Shown: positions 42,884 through 51,720 of the stretch, piece by piece
Numbering within the stretch: the first letter of the stretch is position 1
Layout of the letters: every line of letters starts with the position of its first letter
Origin: Cytophagaceae bacterium
GTDB taxonomy: Bacteria; Bacteroidota; Bacteroidia; Cytophagales; Spirosomataceae
Direction: 5' to 3'
Assembly: GCA_027486845.1 (NCBI GenBank)
Contig: JAIXOL010000067.1
Span: 1-64,000, forward strand
DNA length: 64,000 nt
Translations under genes and position numbers: made by a program
Notes under the pieces: generated by a model
Told to the model about the DNA's origin: nothing
Seen by the model: only the letters and a program-made list of their open reading frames with translations
Database searches by the model: none

Positions 42884-43906
42884 ATGAATTTACTGAAATA
42901 CACTTGCTATTTGTCTATTTTTACCATTTCTACGGCTTTTGTTGGTTGTAAACAATCGGTCAGTTCGGAAGAAACTTCTACCTCAACCGAAACTGTGAAA
43001 CTTGCAACTGCACCATCATTTAACGCTGACACAGCCTATAATTATATAGCAAAACAAGTAAAGTTTGGTCCGAGAATTCCAAATTCGGCAGCTCACGAAA
43101 AATGTGGCGATTGGATGGCAAGTGAACTAAAAAAACTTGGTTGTGAGGTGATTGAACAAAAATTCAAGCCAGTTACTTACGATGGAAAAGTCCTAAATGC
43201 TCGAAATATTATCGGAAGCATTAATCCACAAGCTACCAAGAGAATCGTATTGGCTTCGCACTGGGATACTCGCCCATTTTCGGATGATGATTCAACCGCA
43301 AAAGATAAACCTTTTGATTCGGCCAACGATGGCCCAAGTGGCGTAGCTGTTATTTTTGAGATTTTACGCACAATTCAAAATTCTGCACAAAAACCAAATA
43401 TTGGCATTGATGTTGTATTATTTGATGTTGAAGATTGGGGACCGCCAAATAGTTATACAAAAGAAGTAACGATTCCGAATGGTGGCTGGTTGATGGGTTC
43501 TGAATATTGGTCGAGAAATTTGCACAAACCTAATTACTCGGCATATTTCGGAATTTTGTTTGATATGGTTGGAGCAAAAGGAGCAACTTTCACAAAAGAC
43601 AATGCTTCGATGCAATACGCTCCTGCGGTGATGAATAGCGTTTGGGGCATTGCGAGTCAGTTGGGTTATAGCCAATATTTCTTGAATCAAGATTTTGGTA
43701 ATATCACCGATGATCATGTGCCGGTTAACGTAAATGCAAAAATCCCGATGATTGATATTTGTGATTTGCGTCCGACTTCTGGCAATACTTTTGGCGATTA
43801 TCATCATACTCAAAAAGACAATATGAGTATCATAGATAAAGGCACTTTAAAGGCTGTCGGACAGACAGTTTTACAAGTTTTATACGAAGAAAGTAGGGTG
43901 CAATAA
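42884..43906 (+). CDS. Glutaminyl-peptide cyclotransferase-like lipoprotein (M28 fold)
   Basis: 340 aa. Lipobox at STAFVGC (Cys22), so probably anchored in the outer membrane. The M28-type metal-binding residues are in ASHWDTRPF, SANDGPSGVAVI and VEDWG, with DDHVPVN and DYHHTQKDN at the C-terminus, the pattern of animal-type (type II) glutaminyl cyclases. It would convert N-terminal Gln of exported peptides to pyroglutamate. Such cyclases are known in Bacteroidota. Confidence 0.82.
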   Translation: MNLLKYTCYLSIFTISTAFVGCKQSVSSEETSTSTETVKLATAPSFNADTAYNYIAKQVKFGPRIPNSAAHEKCGDWMASELKKLGCEVIEQKFKPVTYDGKVLNARNIIGSINPQATKRIVLASHWDTRPFSDDDSTAKDKPFDSANDGPSGVAVIFEILRTIQNSAQKPNIGIDVVLFDVEDWGPPNSYTKEVTIPNGGWLMGSEYWSRNLHKPNYSAYFGILFDMVGAKGATFTKDNASMQYAPAVMNSVWGIASQLGYSQYFLNQDFGNITDDHVPVNVNAKIPMIDICDLRPTSGNTFGDYHHTQKDNMSIIDKGTLKAVGQTVLQVLYEESRVQ

Positions 43907-43943
43907 AAAAAAGATTGTCTTGACAACCATTTTTGCATTTTTC

Positions 43944-43976
43944 TTTGACAATATTGCATATTATTTGTTACTTCGC
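43944..43976 (+). promoter_or_regulatory. Possible promoter of ilvE
   Basis: TTTG, 21 bases, then TACTTCGC, one base off TANNTTTGC. Between it and the ATG are ~110 bases with a GGTCG...CGACT pairing around 44000, which could be a leader structure. Confidence 0.35.
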
Positions 43977-44085
43977 AAATATAAATAACTAATAGGTCGA
44001 GTGTGGTACACCTACCGACTGCAATAAACAGGTGTCATACTTAAGCTAAAGTAAATCAAATTGCCATCATTCAAATTTTTTTGTT

Positions 44086-45156
44086 ATGACAGAAACACTA
44101 AACATAGACGTAACGCTGGTTGCTGAGAGTCGAATTCATCAACTTGACCCTAATAATATTGCTTTTGGGACAATATTTACTGACCACATGTTGGTCGCAG
44201 ATTGTATCAACGGAGAATGGCAAACCCCAAAGATTTTGCCTTACGGAGATATTAGTTATAATCCCGCGTTGGCATCGCTTCATTATGGACAAACAATTTT
44301 TGAAGGAATGAAAGCTTTCAAAAATGATGCTGATGAAGTCTTGATGTTTCGCCCTTTAGAAAACTTCAAGCGTTTTAATATTTCAGCCGAACGTATGTGC
44401 ATGGCACAAGTTCCAGAAGAAATTTTCATAGGAGGCTTGGAAGAATTATTGAAAATTGATGCTGCTTGGGTGCCAAAAGGAGAAGATAACTCGCTTTATT
44501 TGCGTCCATTCATGATTGCCAGTGATGTTTATTTGGGTGTTCGTCCGTCAAATAACTACCGCTTCATGATTATCATGAGTCCAGCAGGAAAATATTATTC
44601 AACGCCACCAAAAGTAAAAGTTGAAACTGAGTTTATTCGTGCTGCTCCTGGTGGTGTAGGTTCGGCAAAATGTGGTGGTAATTATGGTGCATCATTATAT
44701 CCTGCAAAATTGGCTCAAGAGCAAGGTTATACACAATTATTGTGGACAGATGCTATTGAACATAAATATTTTGAAGAATCTGGCACGATGAACGTAATGT
44801 TTGTGAAAGATGGCAAACTCGTTACGCCAAACACAAGCTCTACAATTTTGAAAGGTATTACTCGTGATACATTGCTCCAATTAGCCAAATCAATGGGCAT
44901 TGAAGTTGAAGAAAGAAGGGTTTCTGTAGAAGAAATTATTTCTGGAATTGAAAACGGAAGCGTAACCGAAGTATTTGGTGCAGGAACTGCCGTTGTAGTT
45001 TCGCCATTTGCAGCCATTGGTTTTGAAGGTAAAGATTACGCATTACCAGTAATCACAGATGAATCATATTCAACTCGCTTGAAAAATGCTTTGAATGATA
45101 TTCGTACTGGTAAAGTAGAAGATACATTTGGTTGGGTTTGGAATATTCATGCTTAA
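44086..45156 (+). CDS. ilvE: Branched-chain amino acid aminotransferase
   Basis: 356-aa PLP enzyme (fold type IV) for the last step of Val, Leu and Ile synthesis. PLP lysine in GSAKCGGNYGASL, the N-terminal block LHYGQTIFEGMKAFK, the phosphate-binding area TPNTSSTILKGITRD, and AGTAVVVSPF. The long form of BCAT is typical for this size. Monocistronic, with a strong terminator after it. Confidence 0.93.
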   Translation: MTETLNIDVTLVAESRIHQLDPNNIAFGTIFTDHMLVADCINGEWQTPKILPYGDISYNPALASLHYGQTIFEGMKAFKNDADEVLMFRPLENFKRFNISAERMCMAQVPEEIFIGGLEELLKIDAAWVPKGEDNSLYLRPFMIASDVYLGVRPSNNYRFMIIMSPAGKYYSTPPKVKVETEFIRAAPGGVGSAKCGGNYGASLYPAKLAQEQGYTQLLWTDAIEHKYFEESGTMNVMFVKDGKLVTPNTSSTILKGITRDTLLQLAKSMGIEVEERRVSVEEIISGIENGSVTEVFGAGTAVVVSPFAAIGFEGKDYALPVITDESYSTRLKNALNDIRTGKVEDTFGWVWNIHA

Positions 45157-45162
45157 CCCTCG

Positions 45163-45188
45163 ACTGCTTCGTCAGTCCGATTCGCTCG
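45163..45188. repeat. TCGACTG...GATTCGCTC dispersed word, second copy
   Basis: TCGACTGCTTCGTCAGTCCGA followed by TTCGCTC matches the core at 3598-3628. Same place relative to a gene end, just after the stop codon. Confidence 0.5.
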
Positions 45189-45194
45189 GGTAAC

Positions 45195-45236
45195 AACAAA
45201 AACGCCACTACGAAAAATCGCAGTGGCGTTTTTGTT
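45195..45236. terminator. Terminator after ilvE
   Basis: AACAAAAACGCCACT pairs with AGTGGCGTTTTTGTT. Both sides carry A/T tracts, so it may serve the convergent gene as well, whose 3' end overlaps it by a few bases. Confidence 0.9.
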
Positions 45237-45627
45237 ATTTATTAATTTTATCATTGAAGGAAAATAGAAAAAATAAGTAGTAAATAGTACCAAATGCTAC
45301 TCCGCTAATTAAGAATGAAAAGGTTTGCAAATAACCTACATTGGATGCTGTAAAAAAAAATTGTAGAGAATTAACTGTAGCACCCCAAAGTGTACAAATC
45401 AAAAATAGACCTTTGTAGTTGCAGTATTTATATAGCTCAATTAAGCCAAATCTGAATATAATAAGGATTGGTACAAAAAACATCCATCCGTAGAATATTA
45501 CGATTAAGTATAACACAAAAAAGCGTTCTGCATTCATTATATCAGACTTTTCGATAAGGGCATTAATCATTACCCAAAAAAAAGCGTAGAAAAGGTAAAT
45601 AATTATATATTTTAGAACTGTTTTCAT
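45235..45627 (-). CDS. Small integral membrane protein, unknown family
   Basis: 130 aa with about four transmembrane helices (YIIIYLFYAFFWVMINAL, FFVLYLIVIFYGWMFFVPILII, LFLICTLWGATVNSLQ, FLISGVAFGTIYYLFFLF) and short loops. No motif recognised. It ends within the ilvE terminator. Confidence 0.55.
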   Translation of the reverse strand: MKTVLKYIIIYLFYAFFWVMINALIEKSDIMNAERFFVLYLIVIFYGWMFFVPILIIFRFGLIELYKYCNYKGLFLICTLWGATVNSLQFFFTASNVGYLQTFSFLISGVAFGTIYYLFFLFSFNDKINK

Positions 45628-45710
45628 TTAATTTCTCTTTGTTTCAATTTGTGTCGAAATATATTTCATAATTTGCAAAAACTTGATAAATTCGTACAAA
45701 AATCAAATAA

Positions 45711-46319
45711 ATGCTTGTTTTCGACGAAATATTGCAGTCTCCTAATCTTCGTGAAATAATTGACGAACTCGAAGCTGCTTGGGCTGATGAACAGAAACGA
45801 CGTCATGAGTTTTGGGCTGACATTGATGAAAATATCAAAGCCGAGTTTATTATGGGCGAAATTATTTATCATTCGCCTATTTATGGAAGACATTGGATGG
45901 CTTCGTCTAACTTAACAAGAAGGTTACTGCCTTTTGTCTATGAACAAGATTTAGGGAAAGTTGCTTACGAAAAAGTAATGGTTAGACTCACAAGAAATGA
46001 TTATGAGCCTGACATTTGTTTTTGGAAAAAAGAACGCACACTTGATTTTGGTAAAAAACAATCAGCTTTTCCTCCTCCTGATTTTATCATTGAAATTTTA
46101 TCTGATAGCACCAAAGAACGTGATTATGGCATCAAAATGACTGATTACGCTCTTCATGGTGTGCAAGAATATTGGATTGTTGATACTGATGCTCAGACAG
46201 TTGAGCAATATCTACTAGAAAACCATACTTACAAATTAGCCCAAAAATTGAAAGATGGTATTTTATACTCAGATGCAATTATAGGTTTTGGAATGAAAGT
46301 AAAAGAATTTTTTGAGTAA
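45711..46319 (+). CDS. Uma2/DUF820 family putative nuclease
   Basis: 202 aa of the Uma2 (DUF820) family, whose fold is that of PD-(D/E)XK endonucleases. The site is YEPDICFW (Asp) followed by DFIIEILSDSTKERDYGIKMTDYA (Glu ... Lys) and EYWIVD. Common in Cytophagales and cyanobacteria, often in many copies, without a known substrate. It stands alone and is not part of a restriction operon here. Confidence 0.8.
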   Translation: MLVFDEILQSPNLREIIDELEAAWADEQKRRHEFWADIDENIKAEFIMGEIIYHSPIYGRHWMASSNLTRRLLPFVYEQDLGKVAYEKVMVRLTRNDYEPDICFWKKERTLDFGKKQSAFPPPDFIIEILSDSTKERDYGIKMTDYALHGVQEYWIVDTDAQTVEQYLLENHTYKLAQKLKDGILYSDAIIGFGMKVKEFFE

Positions 46320-46326
46320 AAATATT

Positions 46327-47736
46327 TTACTTCAATAACCCCATTCCAATCATCGCCACCTCTTCTGCTGAGTTTGAAAGAACGACCACGCCAATTTGGC
46401 GGTCTTTGTCGAAGCCTACGAAAGTTCTAAACCCGCCTGTACCGCCTGAGTGCTGATAAATTGTATGCTCTTTTCGTTTGGTGATGTGCCAGCCTAAACC
46501 GACGATATTTTGTCCACTTTCAAAAGTTACTTTTTGGCTTAAATCTATTGCCTCTTGTAGTTGTTTTGGGGCTTTGGTCATGTTCGCTTCAATAAATTTT
46601 GCCATGTCGTTTGTTGTGGAGCGAATCCCGCCTGCACCAGCCAACATATTTAAATCCCATGCCGAGGCGGCTTTGCCATTTTCGTCGTAGCCTTGTGCAA
46701 AATTGTTTTTATCAAAAGCCTCTAAGCTGATTTTTGTGTTTTTGAGTTTTAGTGGCTTACAGATTTTTTGTAATAATAATTCTTCGTAAGAAAGCTGATT
46801 TTGTTGAGCTAAAATTGTTCCGAGCAAACCAACTGCAAAATTTGAATAATCATAATTTGTACCAACTTCACGGTAAGGCTTAAAGGTTTTTAGATAACTA
46901 AACATTCGTCCTGCATCATAATTTTGATATGGATTATTGGCATTATCGCCTTTTTTATAAAGATTCATCGGTAAACGAGGAAAACCTGATGAATGATTCG
47001 ATAAAGTTTTGAGCGTGATTGGAACATCTTTAAATGCCATTTTTCCAATCGAATCGGGCAAGTATTTATTGATAGGGTTATCGAGTGACATTTTGCCTTT
47101 CAACACTTCGTCGGCGAGCAAAATTCCTGTAAAAGTTTTACTAATTGAGCCAATTTCAAAAAAAGTTTTATCGGCATCGGGTAGTTGTTTTTCGTCTTTT
47201 TTTACCTCTCCGTAGCTGTAAGTAGTAGTTTTTCCATCTTTTATAAATGCTACGCAAATTCCCGCTGTGTGTTGAATTTGAATATACGGCCTTACTAAAC
47301 TATCAACTTGTAAATCCAGTAGTGTTTTCATTGGATTATTACTGGCAACTTGAAAATCTTTTTTTGGAACATCGCCTTTATAAGGTTGAAAAAGGAGTGT
47401 TGATATTTTGCCGTTTTTATCGAGTCCAATAAAAAAATTTTGATTTCCTTTTTCAAAAACAGCTTTGTAGAATGCTACACCATCGGAGGTTTTCTGAAAT
47501 TCCGAAGTTTTCCATTTACCAAGTTGATTATAAAGCGTCGACGAAACTTGGGCGATTTGAGTTTCAGAAACTTGTTTTTGAAAATCCGTATTTGTTAGAG
47601 CGTATAAAGCTTTGCTGTTTTTTTCATTGAAAGTGGTTTCGACTAATTTTCGTACCGAATCTGTTTTGACCGAAACGGCTTGGGAAAAGCCTGCAAATGA
47701 GCCTGTTAATAATAAAATTGTGAGTAAAGTTTTCAT
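46327..47736 (-). CDS. Serine hydrolase (class C beta-lactamase/DD-peptidase type)
   Basis: 469 aa with a signal peptide (LLTGSFAGFSQA). An N-terminal domain of ~100 residues (SKALYALTNTDFQKQV ... KISTLLFQPYKG) resembles DUF3887. The penicillin-binding fold has SISK (Ser197, Lys200), YDYSNFAVG (Tyr-x-Asn) and HSGGTGGFRTF (KTG-equivalent). The closest families are esterases, D-aminopeptidases and beta-lactamases, and resistance is not implied. Confidence 0.85.
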   Translation of the reverse strand: MKTLLTILLLTGSFAGFSQAVSVKTDSVRKLVETTFNEKNSKALYALTNTDFQKQVSETQIAQVSSTLYNQLGKWKTSEFQKTSDGVAFYKAVFEKGNQNFFIGLDKNGKISTLLFQPYKGDVPKKDFQVASNNPMKTLLDLQVDSLVRPYIQIQHTAGICVAFIKDGKTTTYSYGEVKKDEKQLPDADKTFFEIGSISKTFTGILLADEVLKGKMSLDNPINKYLPDSIGKMAFKDVPITLKTLSNHSSGFPRLPMNLYKKGDNANNPYQNYDAGRMFSYLKTFKPYREVGTNYDYSNFAVGLLGTILAQQNQLSYEELLLQKICKPLKLKNTKISLEAFDKNNFAQGYDENGKAASAWDLNMLAGAGGIRSTTNDMAKFIEANMTKAPKQLQEAIDLSQKVTFESGQNIVGLGWHITKRKEHTIYQHSGGTGGFRTFVGFDKDRQIGVVVLSNSAEEVAMIGMGLLK

Positions 47737-47893
47737 AATGTACGTTTTGTTTTGTGGTTCAAATTGGACAAGAATTTTTAAATGAAAGTCTTAATTTTGA
47801 CAAATGGTAAAATTAGTGGCCGAAAATTAAAAATCATAAATAAAACTAAATTTAACTTTAATAAGTTGATATTCAAAGTCTTGTAATTTTATG
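47737..47893. other. Intergenic region between divergent genes
   Basis: About 160 AT-rich bases with no open frame, between the serine hydrolase and the polyprenyl synthase promoter. No strong promoter was seen for the hydrolase gene. Confidence 0.4.
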
Positions 47894-47928
47894 TTTGGCT
47901 TGAATTTATAATTTACTTGGTAGTTTTG
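47894..47928 (+). promoter_or_regulatory. Promoter of the polyprenyl synthase gene
   Basis: TTTG, 23 bases, then TAGTTTTG. Transcription would start near 47935, giving a ~70-base leader that contains a perfect GCGAACAT/ATGTTCGC hairpin. Confidence 0.5.
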
Positions 47929-47974
47929 TGAAGTTTGGCGTTATTTGTTATTCAATCCGTGTATGTGATTTTCG

Positions 47975-47991
47975 GCGAACATGATGTTCGC
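47975..47991. repeat. GCGAACAT/ATGTTCGC palindrome, copy 5
   Basis: Perfect 8-bp arms around one base, 13 bases before the start codon, so it lies where a hairpin could hide the translation start. Confidence 0.55.
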
Positions 47992-48003
47992 ACCACAAAA
48001 AGT

Positions 48004-48978
48004 ATGTCATTAGAAGTATTTCTTAAAGCAATTCAAACTGAAATTGCCAGTACAAAATACGGCGATAGCCCAGTTGAACTCTACGAACCAATCGAATATC
48101 TGATGTCGCTTGGTGGTAAAAAAATGCGTCCATTACTCACAGTAATGGCTGCCAATATTTTTGTTGACGATTGGCAAAAAGCTGTAAAACCAGCACTTGG
48201 CGTAGAGGTTTTTCATAATTTCACGCTCATGCACGATGATATTATGGACGCCGCTCCACTACGTAGAGGAAAGCCAACAGTGCATGAAAAATGGGATACA
48301 AACGTGGCTATTCTCTCTGGCGATGTGATGCTCGTATGTGCGTATGAATTAATGACGGCCGTTGATGATAAAATCTTCAAACATATAATCAGAAGATTCA
48401 ACCGCACCGCGGCCGAAGTGTGTGAAGGGCAGCAATGGGACATGAATTTTGCGACCCGAAATGATGTTACAGAAGAAGAATACATCAATATGATTCGCTT
48501 AAAAACCTCAGTTTTACTCGGTTTTGCCTTAGAACTGGGTGGTTTGATTGCCGAAGCAGGCGAAGAAGCTACGCAACTATTATACGATTTCGGAACAAAC
48601 ATCGGTATTGGATTTCAGCTAAAAGATGATATTTTGGATGTTTACGGCGACCCTGAAAAATTTGGTAAACAGGTTGGTGGCGATATTATCGAAAATAAAA
48701 AAACGTGGCTTTTATTAAAAGCTCTCGAATTAGGAAAAGGTACGCCACAAGAAACTGAACTACAAGCGTGGATTGATGCTAAAGAGTTTGATAAAGAAGA
48801 AAAAGTAAAAGCCGTAAGAGCCATTTATGACACCTTGAATATCAGACAATTGGCCGAACAAAAAATGAATGCGTTTTTTGGTAAAGGTTTAGAAGATTTA
48901 GAAAAACTCAATGCTTCGGCTAAAAGAAAACAGCCTTTGATTGAACTTACCAAACAATTAATAGAAAGAGAATCTTAA
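48004..48978 (+). CDS. Polyprenyl diphosphate synthase
   Basis: 325-aa trans-isoprenyl diphosphate synthase that lengthens isoprenoid chains. The two aspartate-rich motifs are LMHDDIMDAAPLRRGKP and LKDDILDVYGD, and GGKKMRP is near the start. Product length cannot be read securely: farnesyl, geranylgeranyl or a long-chain (quinone-type) product is possible. An upstream frame of 23 residues is discarded because it runs through the palindrome and has no family match. Confidence 0.88.
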   Translation: MSLEVFLKAIQTEIASTKYGDSPVELYEPIEYLMSLGGKKMRPLLTVMAANIFVDDWQKAVKPALGVEVFHNFTLMHDDIMDAAPLRRGKPTVHEKWDTNVAILSGDVMLVCAYELMTAVDDKIFKHIIRRFNRTAAEVCEGQQWDMNFATRNDVTEEEYINMIRLKTSVLLGFALELGGLIAEAGEEATQLLYDFGTNIGIGFQLKDDILDVYGDPEKFGKQVGGDIIENKKTWLLLKALELGKGTPQETELQAWIDAKEFDKEEKVKAVRAIYDTLNIRQLAEQKMNAFFGKGLEDLEKLNASAKRKQPLIELTKQLIERES

Positions 48979-48983
48979 TTAAG

Positions 48984-49014
48984 GAAGGCTTTGCATGGAG
49001 CGAAGCCTTCTTTT
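48984..49014 (+). terminator. Hairpin between polyprenyl synthase and rhomboid genes
   Basis: GAAGGCTT and AAGCCTTC pair, followed by TTTT. The rhomboid gene starts 12 bases later, so read-through is possible. Confidence 0.55.
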
Positions 49015-49025
49015 GAAACAAACAA

Positions 49026-49661
49026 ATGGAGCAACTAACTGCAAATTTATTAATTATCATCGTCACGGTAGGCGTGAGTCTTTATGCACTGAGCAATCCA
49101 ATCATGCTTTATAGTTGGATGATGAACCCCAAAGCCATTGACCGAAATCGAGAATACCATCGTTTCGTCACTTCAGGTTTTGTTCATGCCGATTTCATGC
49201 ACTTGTTTTTCAATATGTTCACTTTGTATAGTTTTGGTGATTTTATTGAGCAGGTTTTTATCCAAAAATTCGATAATGACCCTCGCCTCGGCTCGGTGGC
49301 TTATGTGATTTTCTATGTGGTAGCAATCGTAGTTTCTGATTTATCTACATTTTTCAAGCATCGTAAAGATGGTAATTATAATTCATTGGGAGCTTCTGGG
49401 GCGGTTTCGGCTGTAATTTTTGGAGCAATTTTATTCATTCCTACTGCGAAACTGGCGGTATTTTTCATTCCAATGCCTGCTTTTATTTTTGCAATACTTT
49501 ATTTGGCTTTTACCTACTACGAAATGAAGCGAGGTAATGGTTATATCAATCATTCTGCCCATTGGTGGGGAGCTGTGTTTGGAGTGGTTGTTATGATTGC
49601 AATGTACCCTGAAGTAGTGCCAAGTTTTATTAGTCAAATTGCTAATTGGCGACCGTTTTGA
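49026..49661 (+). CDS. Rhomboid family intramembrane serine protease
   Basis: 211-aa polytopic membrane protease with six or so helices. The catalytic serine lies in SLGASGAVSAVIFG, and the His in INHSAHWWGAVFG. The N-terminal HxxxN-type loop (FVHADFMHLFFNMFTLYSFG) is the family hallmark. Substrate unknown. Confidence 0.88.
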   Translation: MEQLTANLLIIIVTVGVSLYALSNPIMLYSWMMNPKAIDRNREYHRFVTSGFVHADFMHLFFNMFTLYSFGDFIEQVFIQKFDNDPRLGSVAYVIFYVVAIVVSDLSTFFKHRKDGNYNSLGASGAVSAVIFGAILFIPTAKLAVFFIPMPAFIFAILYLAFTYYEMKRGNGYINHSAHWWGAVFGVVVMIAMYPEVVPSFISQIANWRPF

Positions 49662-49748
49662 TTGATAATTAGCTATTGATTATTTGTTTTGTAGATACTT
49701 TTATTTAGTTTTTTACTCAATCTTATAATCTTGTAAATCTTTTAAAGC

Positions 49749-50630
49749 GTGCTTAAAATCCTTCAACAGCCTTATCCTTTTGGCGAGAAATCAAACATCC
49801 GTTTGCTTATACAAAGTATTGGAGAAGGTACTTTTATTGCTCTTTTTTTGATATTTTTCCGGCCTTTCGGCGTTTCTGAATGGCAAGACCCCAATAAAAA
49901 TTCGTATTTGGCTGGTTATGGGCTAATTACTGCTTTGTGCGGAATTATTCTTCGATTTGCGGTTTTCAAAACATTCCCCAAATACCACAGTGAAGCTACA
50001 TGGAATGTCGGAAAAGAAGTTCTTTCGATAATGATGCTCATTCTGATGATTGCAGCTGGAAATATAGTATATAGTAATCTTATTTTTAATTTTGAAAATG
50101 GTATAATTAGTTTCTTGTGGATGCTTTTGGCAGTGGTGATTATTGGTATTTTTCCCGCAACATTTGGGGTAATGCTCAATTATATCATTCAACTAAAGAA
50201 ATTTAATCAACAAATCGTTGTTCATCATCATCATCAACACACGCCCGAAATTACTTTAGCAGAACAGGTTTCTGAAAATAAGATACAAAATTCTGTACTT
50301 TTTAAATTAATAGCCGAAAACGAAAAAGATTCAATAGAACTCGCTGTTGATTCGCTTTATTTTATCGAATCTTCTGATAATTATTCAACCATTTATTTCG
50401 AGAATCAAGGTAAACTCCAAAAAGAACTCCTACGTAGTAGTCTTACTCGCCTCGAAAGTCAAATCTCGTCCGAAAACATCGTGCGTTGTCATCGGTCATT
50501 CATTGTTAATCTTGATAAAGTCGAGAAAGTAACGGGAAATGCACAAGGCTACAAACTTCACCTCAAATCTCCCGAGTTGCTTGTGCCAGTTGCCCGAAAA
50601 TATTCAGAAATTATTGAGCGATTAAAATGA
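49749..50630 (+). CDS. LytTR-domain DNA-binding protein with membrane N-terminus
   Basis: 293 aa from a GTG. Four transmembrane helices in the first ~140 residues, a His-rich linker (HHHHQH), then a LytTR domain (~195-293) with IEFSSDNYSTIYFE-like core (LYFIESSDNYSTIYF), RSSLTRLESQ, and IVRCHRSFIVNLDKVEK. The membrane part is likely the sensor, though no response-regulator receiver domain is present. The signal and targets are not apparent from the neighbours. Confidence 0.85.
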   Translation: MLKILQQPYPFGEKSNIRLLIQSIGEGTFIALFLIFFRPFGVSEWQDPNKNSYLAGYGLITALCGIILRFAVFKTFPKYHSEATWNVGKEVLSIMMLILMIAAGNIVYSNLIFNFENGIISFLWMLLAVVIIGIFPATFGVMLNYIIQLKKFNQQIVVHHHHQHTPEITLAEQVSENKIQNSVLFKLIAENEKDSIELAVDSLYFIESSDNYSTIYFENQGKLQKELLRSSLTRLESQISSENIVRCHRSFIVNLDKVEKVTGNAQGYKLHLKSPELLVPVARKYSEIIERLK

Positions 50631-50779
50631 ACCTTTGTCAATTATCCCAAGCATTTGTCAAACCTCCCTTTACTTTGTCAAACTTCCCAACTGTTTGATA
50701 ATCAGCCCTTTGATTGGTGTATTTTTTTGAGACGTTCTACATTTGTGTCATTCAAAAACGCAAATAAATATTCAAATAA

Positions 50780-51499
50780 ATGGAAACACTCATTTATAAA
50801 TCTTCAATCGCTGTTCATGTTTTGTGTGGAATCTTTTCTTTGGCTGCTGGTTTGGTGGCTATGATTGCCAACAAAGGCGGCAAAGTTCATAAGCGTGCAG
50901 GTTTCATTTTTTATTGGTCAATGTTTATCATATTCCTTACGACGACACTCTTTTTCATACTTTCTCCAACCAACTTAAAATATCAATTTTTCTTAGGAAT
51001 CGGTATTGTGAGTTTTTATCCAAACTGGTCAGGTAAAAGAATGTTAGCCATGAAAAAAGGCTTAAAATCAACTTTTGTAGATAAAATCGGTGCGTGGTTG
51101 ATTGGCTTTTCTGGTGTTAGCATGTTGACTTATAGCGTTTATTTGACTGCAAATCCAGCCAAAGGGTTTGATACTCTTAATATTCTTTTCTTTGTATTTG
51201 GAATAGTAAGTTTATTAAATGCCTACGGAGATTTGAAGTTCTATTTAGGTTACATAAAAGCCGAAAAAATGCATTGGTTTTTTGCTCATGCTGGCAAAAT
51301 GATGGGAGCTTATACAGCAGCAATCACGGCATTTTGTGTAAATATTATACCAAGATTTATGCCCGAAAACACGCCATCTTTTGTATTTATTATTATTTGG
51401 ACAGCACCAGGGATTATTCTCGGAATTATATCTGCTCATATTATCAAAAAATTTAAAATAAAATTCAAAATCGAAGCAAAACCAAGTTTTTCCCGCTAA
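50780..51499 (+). CDS. DUF2306-like membrane protein
   Basis: 239 aa with about seven transmembrane helices. The start IAVHVLCGIFSLAAGLVAMIANKGGKVHKRAGFIFYW, with its GxxHKRxG element, and HWFFAHAGKMMGAYTAAITAF (His residues in helices) fit the DUF2306-type predicted membrane family. It may be the target or partner of the LytTR regulator upstream (150-base gap). That is inferred from position only. Confidence 0.65.
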   Translation: METLIYKSSIAVHVLCGIFSLAAGLVAMIANKGGKVHKRAGFIFYWSMFIIFLTTTLFFILSPTNLKYQFFLGIGIVSFYPNWSGKRMLAMKKGLKSTFVDKIGAWLIGFSGVSMLTYSVYLTANPAKGFDTLNILFFVFGIVSLLNAYGDLKFYLGYIKAEKMHWFFAHAGKMMGAYTAAITAFCVNIIPRFMPENTPSFVFIIIWTAPGIILGIISAHIIKKFKIKFKIEAKPSFSR

Positions 51500-51540
51500 A
51501 ATCAAACAACTTTTCGCTAAGAAAGTTTAGTCTAAAAACT

Positions 51541-51569
51541 AATTGTGGTACGTTATGCGTGTCACAATT
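51541..51569 (+). terminator. Hairpin after the DUF2306-like gene
   Basis: AATTGTG pairs with CACAATT around 15 bases. Short stem and no strong T tract, so termination is only likely. Confidence 0.4.
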
Positions 51570-51720
51570 AACATTTATTTCGCAATATTCAGATTGTTCA
51601 CCAAAATAATCTATCGTAATTTTGACTAAGATTCGAGATAAGTTTTTTTTAATTTATTAAAGAAAATTCTCATATTCCAAATCTCGAATGCGGAACGCCG
51701 CCCGCTCAAATCTAAAAACG

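Noticed and set aside
45711-46319. Uma2 nuclease as part of a restriction or defence system
   Set aside because: No methyltransferase, helicase or other defence gene is adjacent; single Uma2 genes are common in this group.
46327-47736. Serine hydrolase as an antibiotic resistance beta-lactamase
   Set aside because: The motifs fit the wider esterase/DD-peptidase family, the N-terminal DUF3887-like domain is unusual for resistance enzymes, and no resistance context is present.
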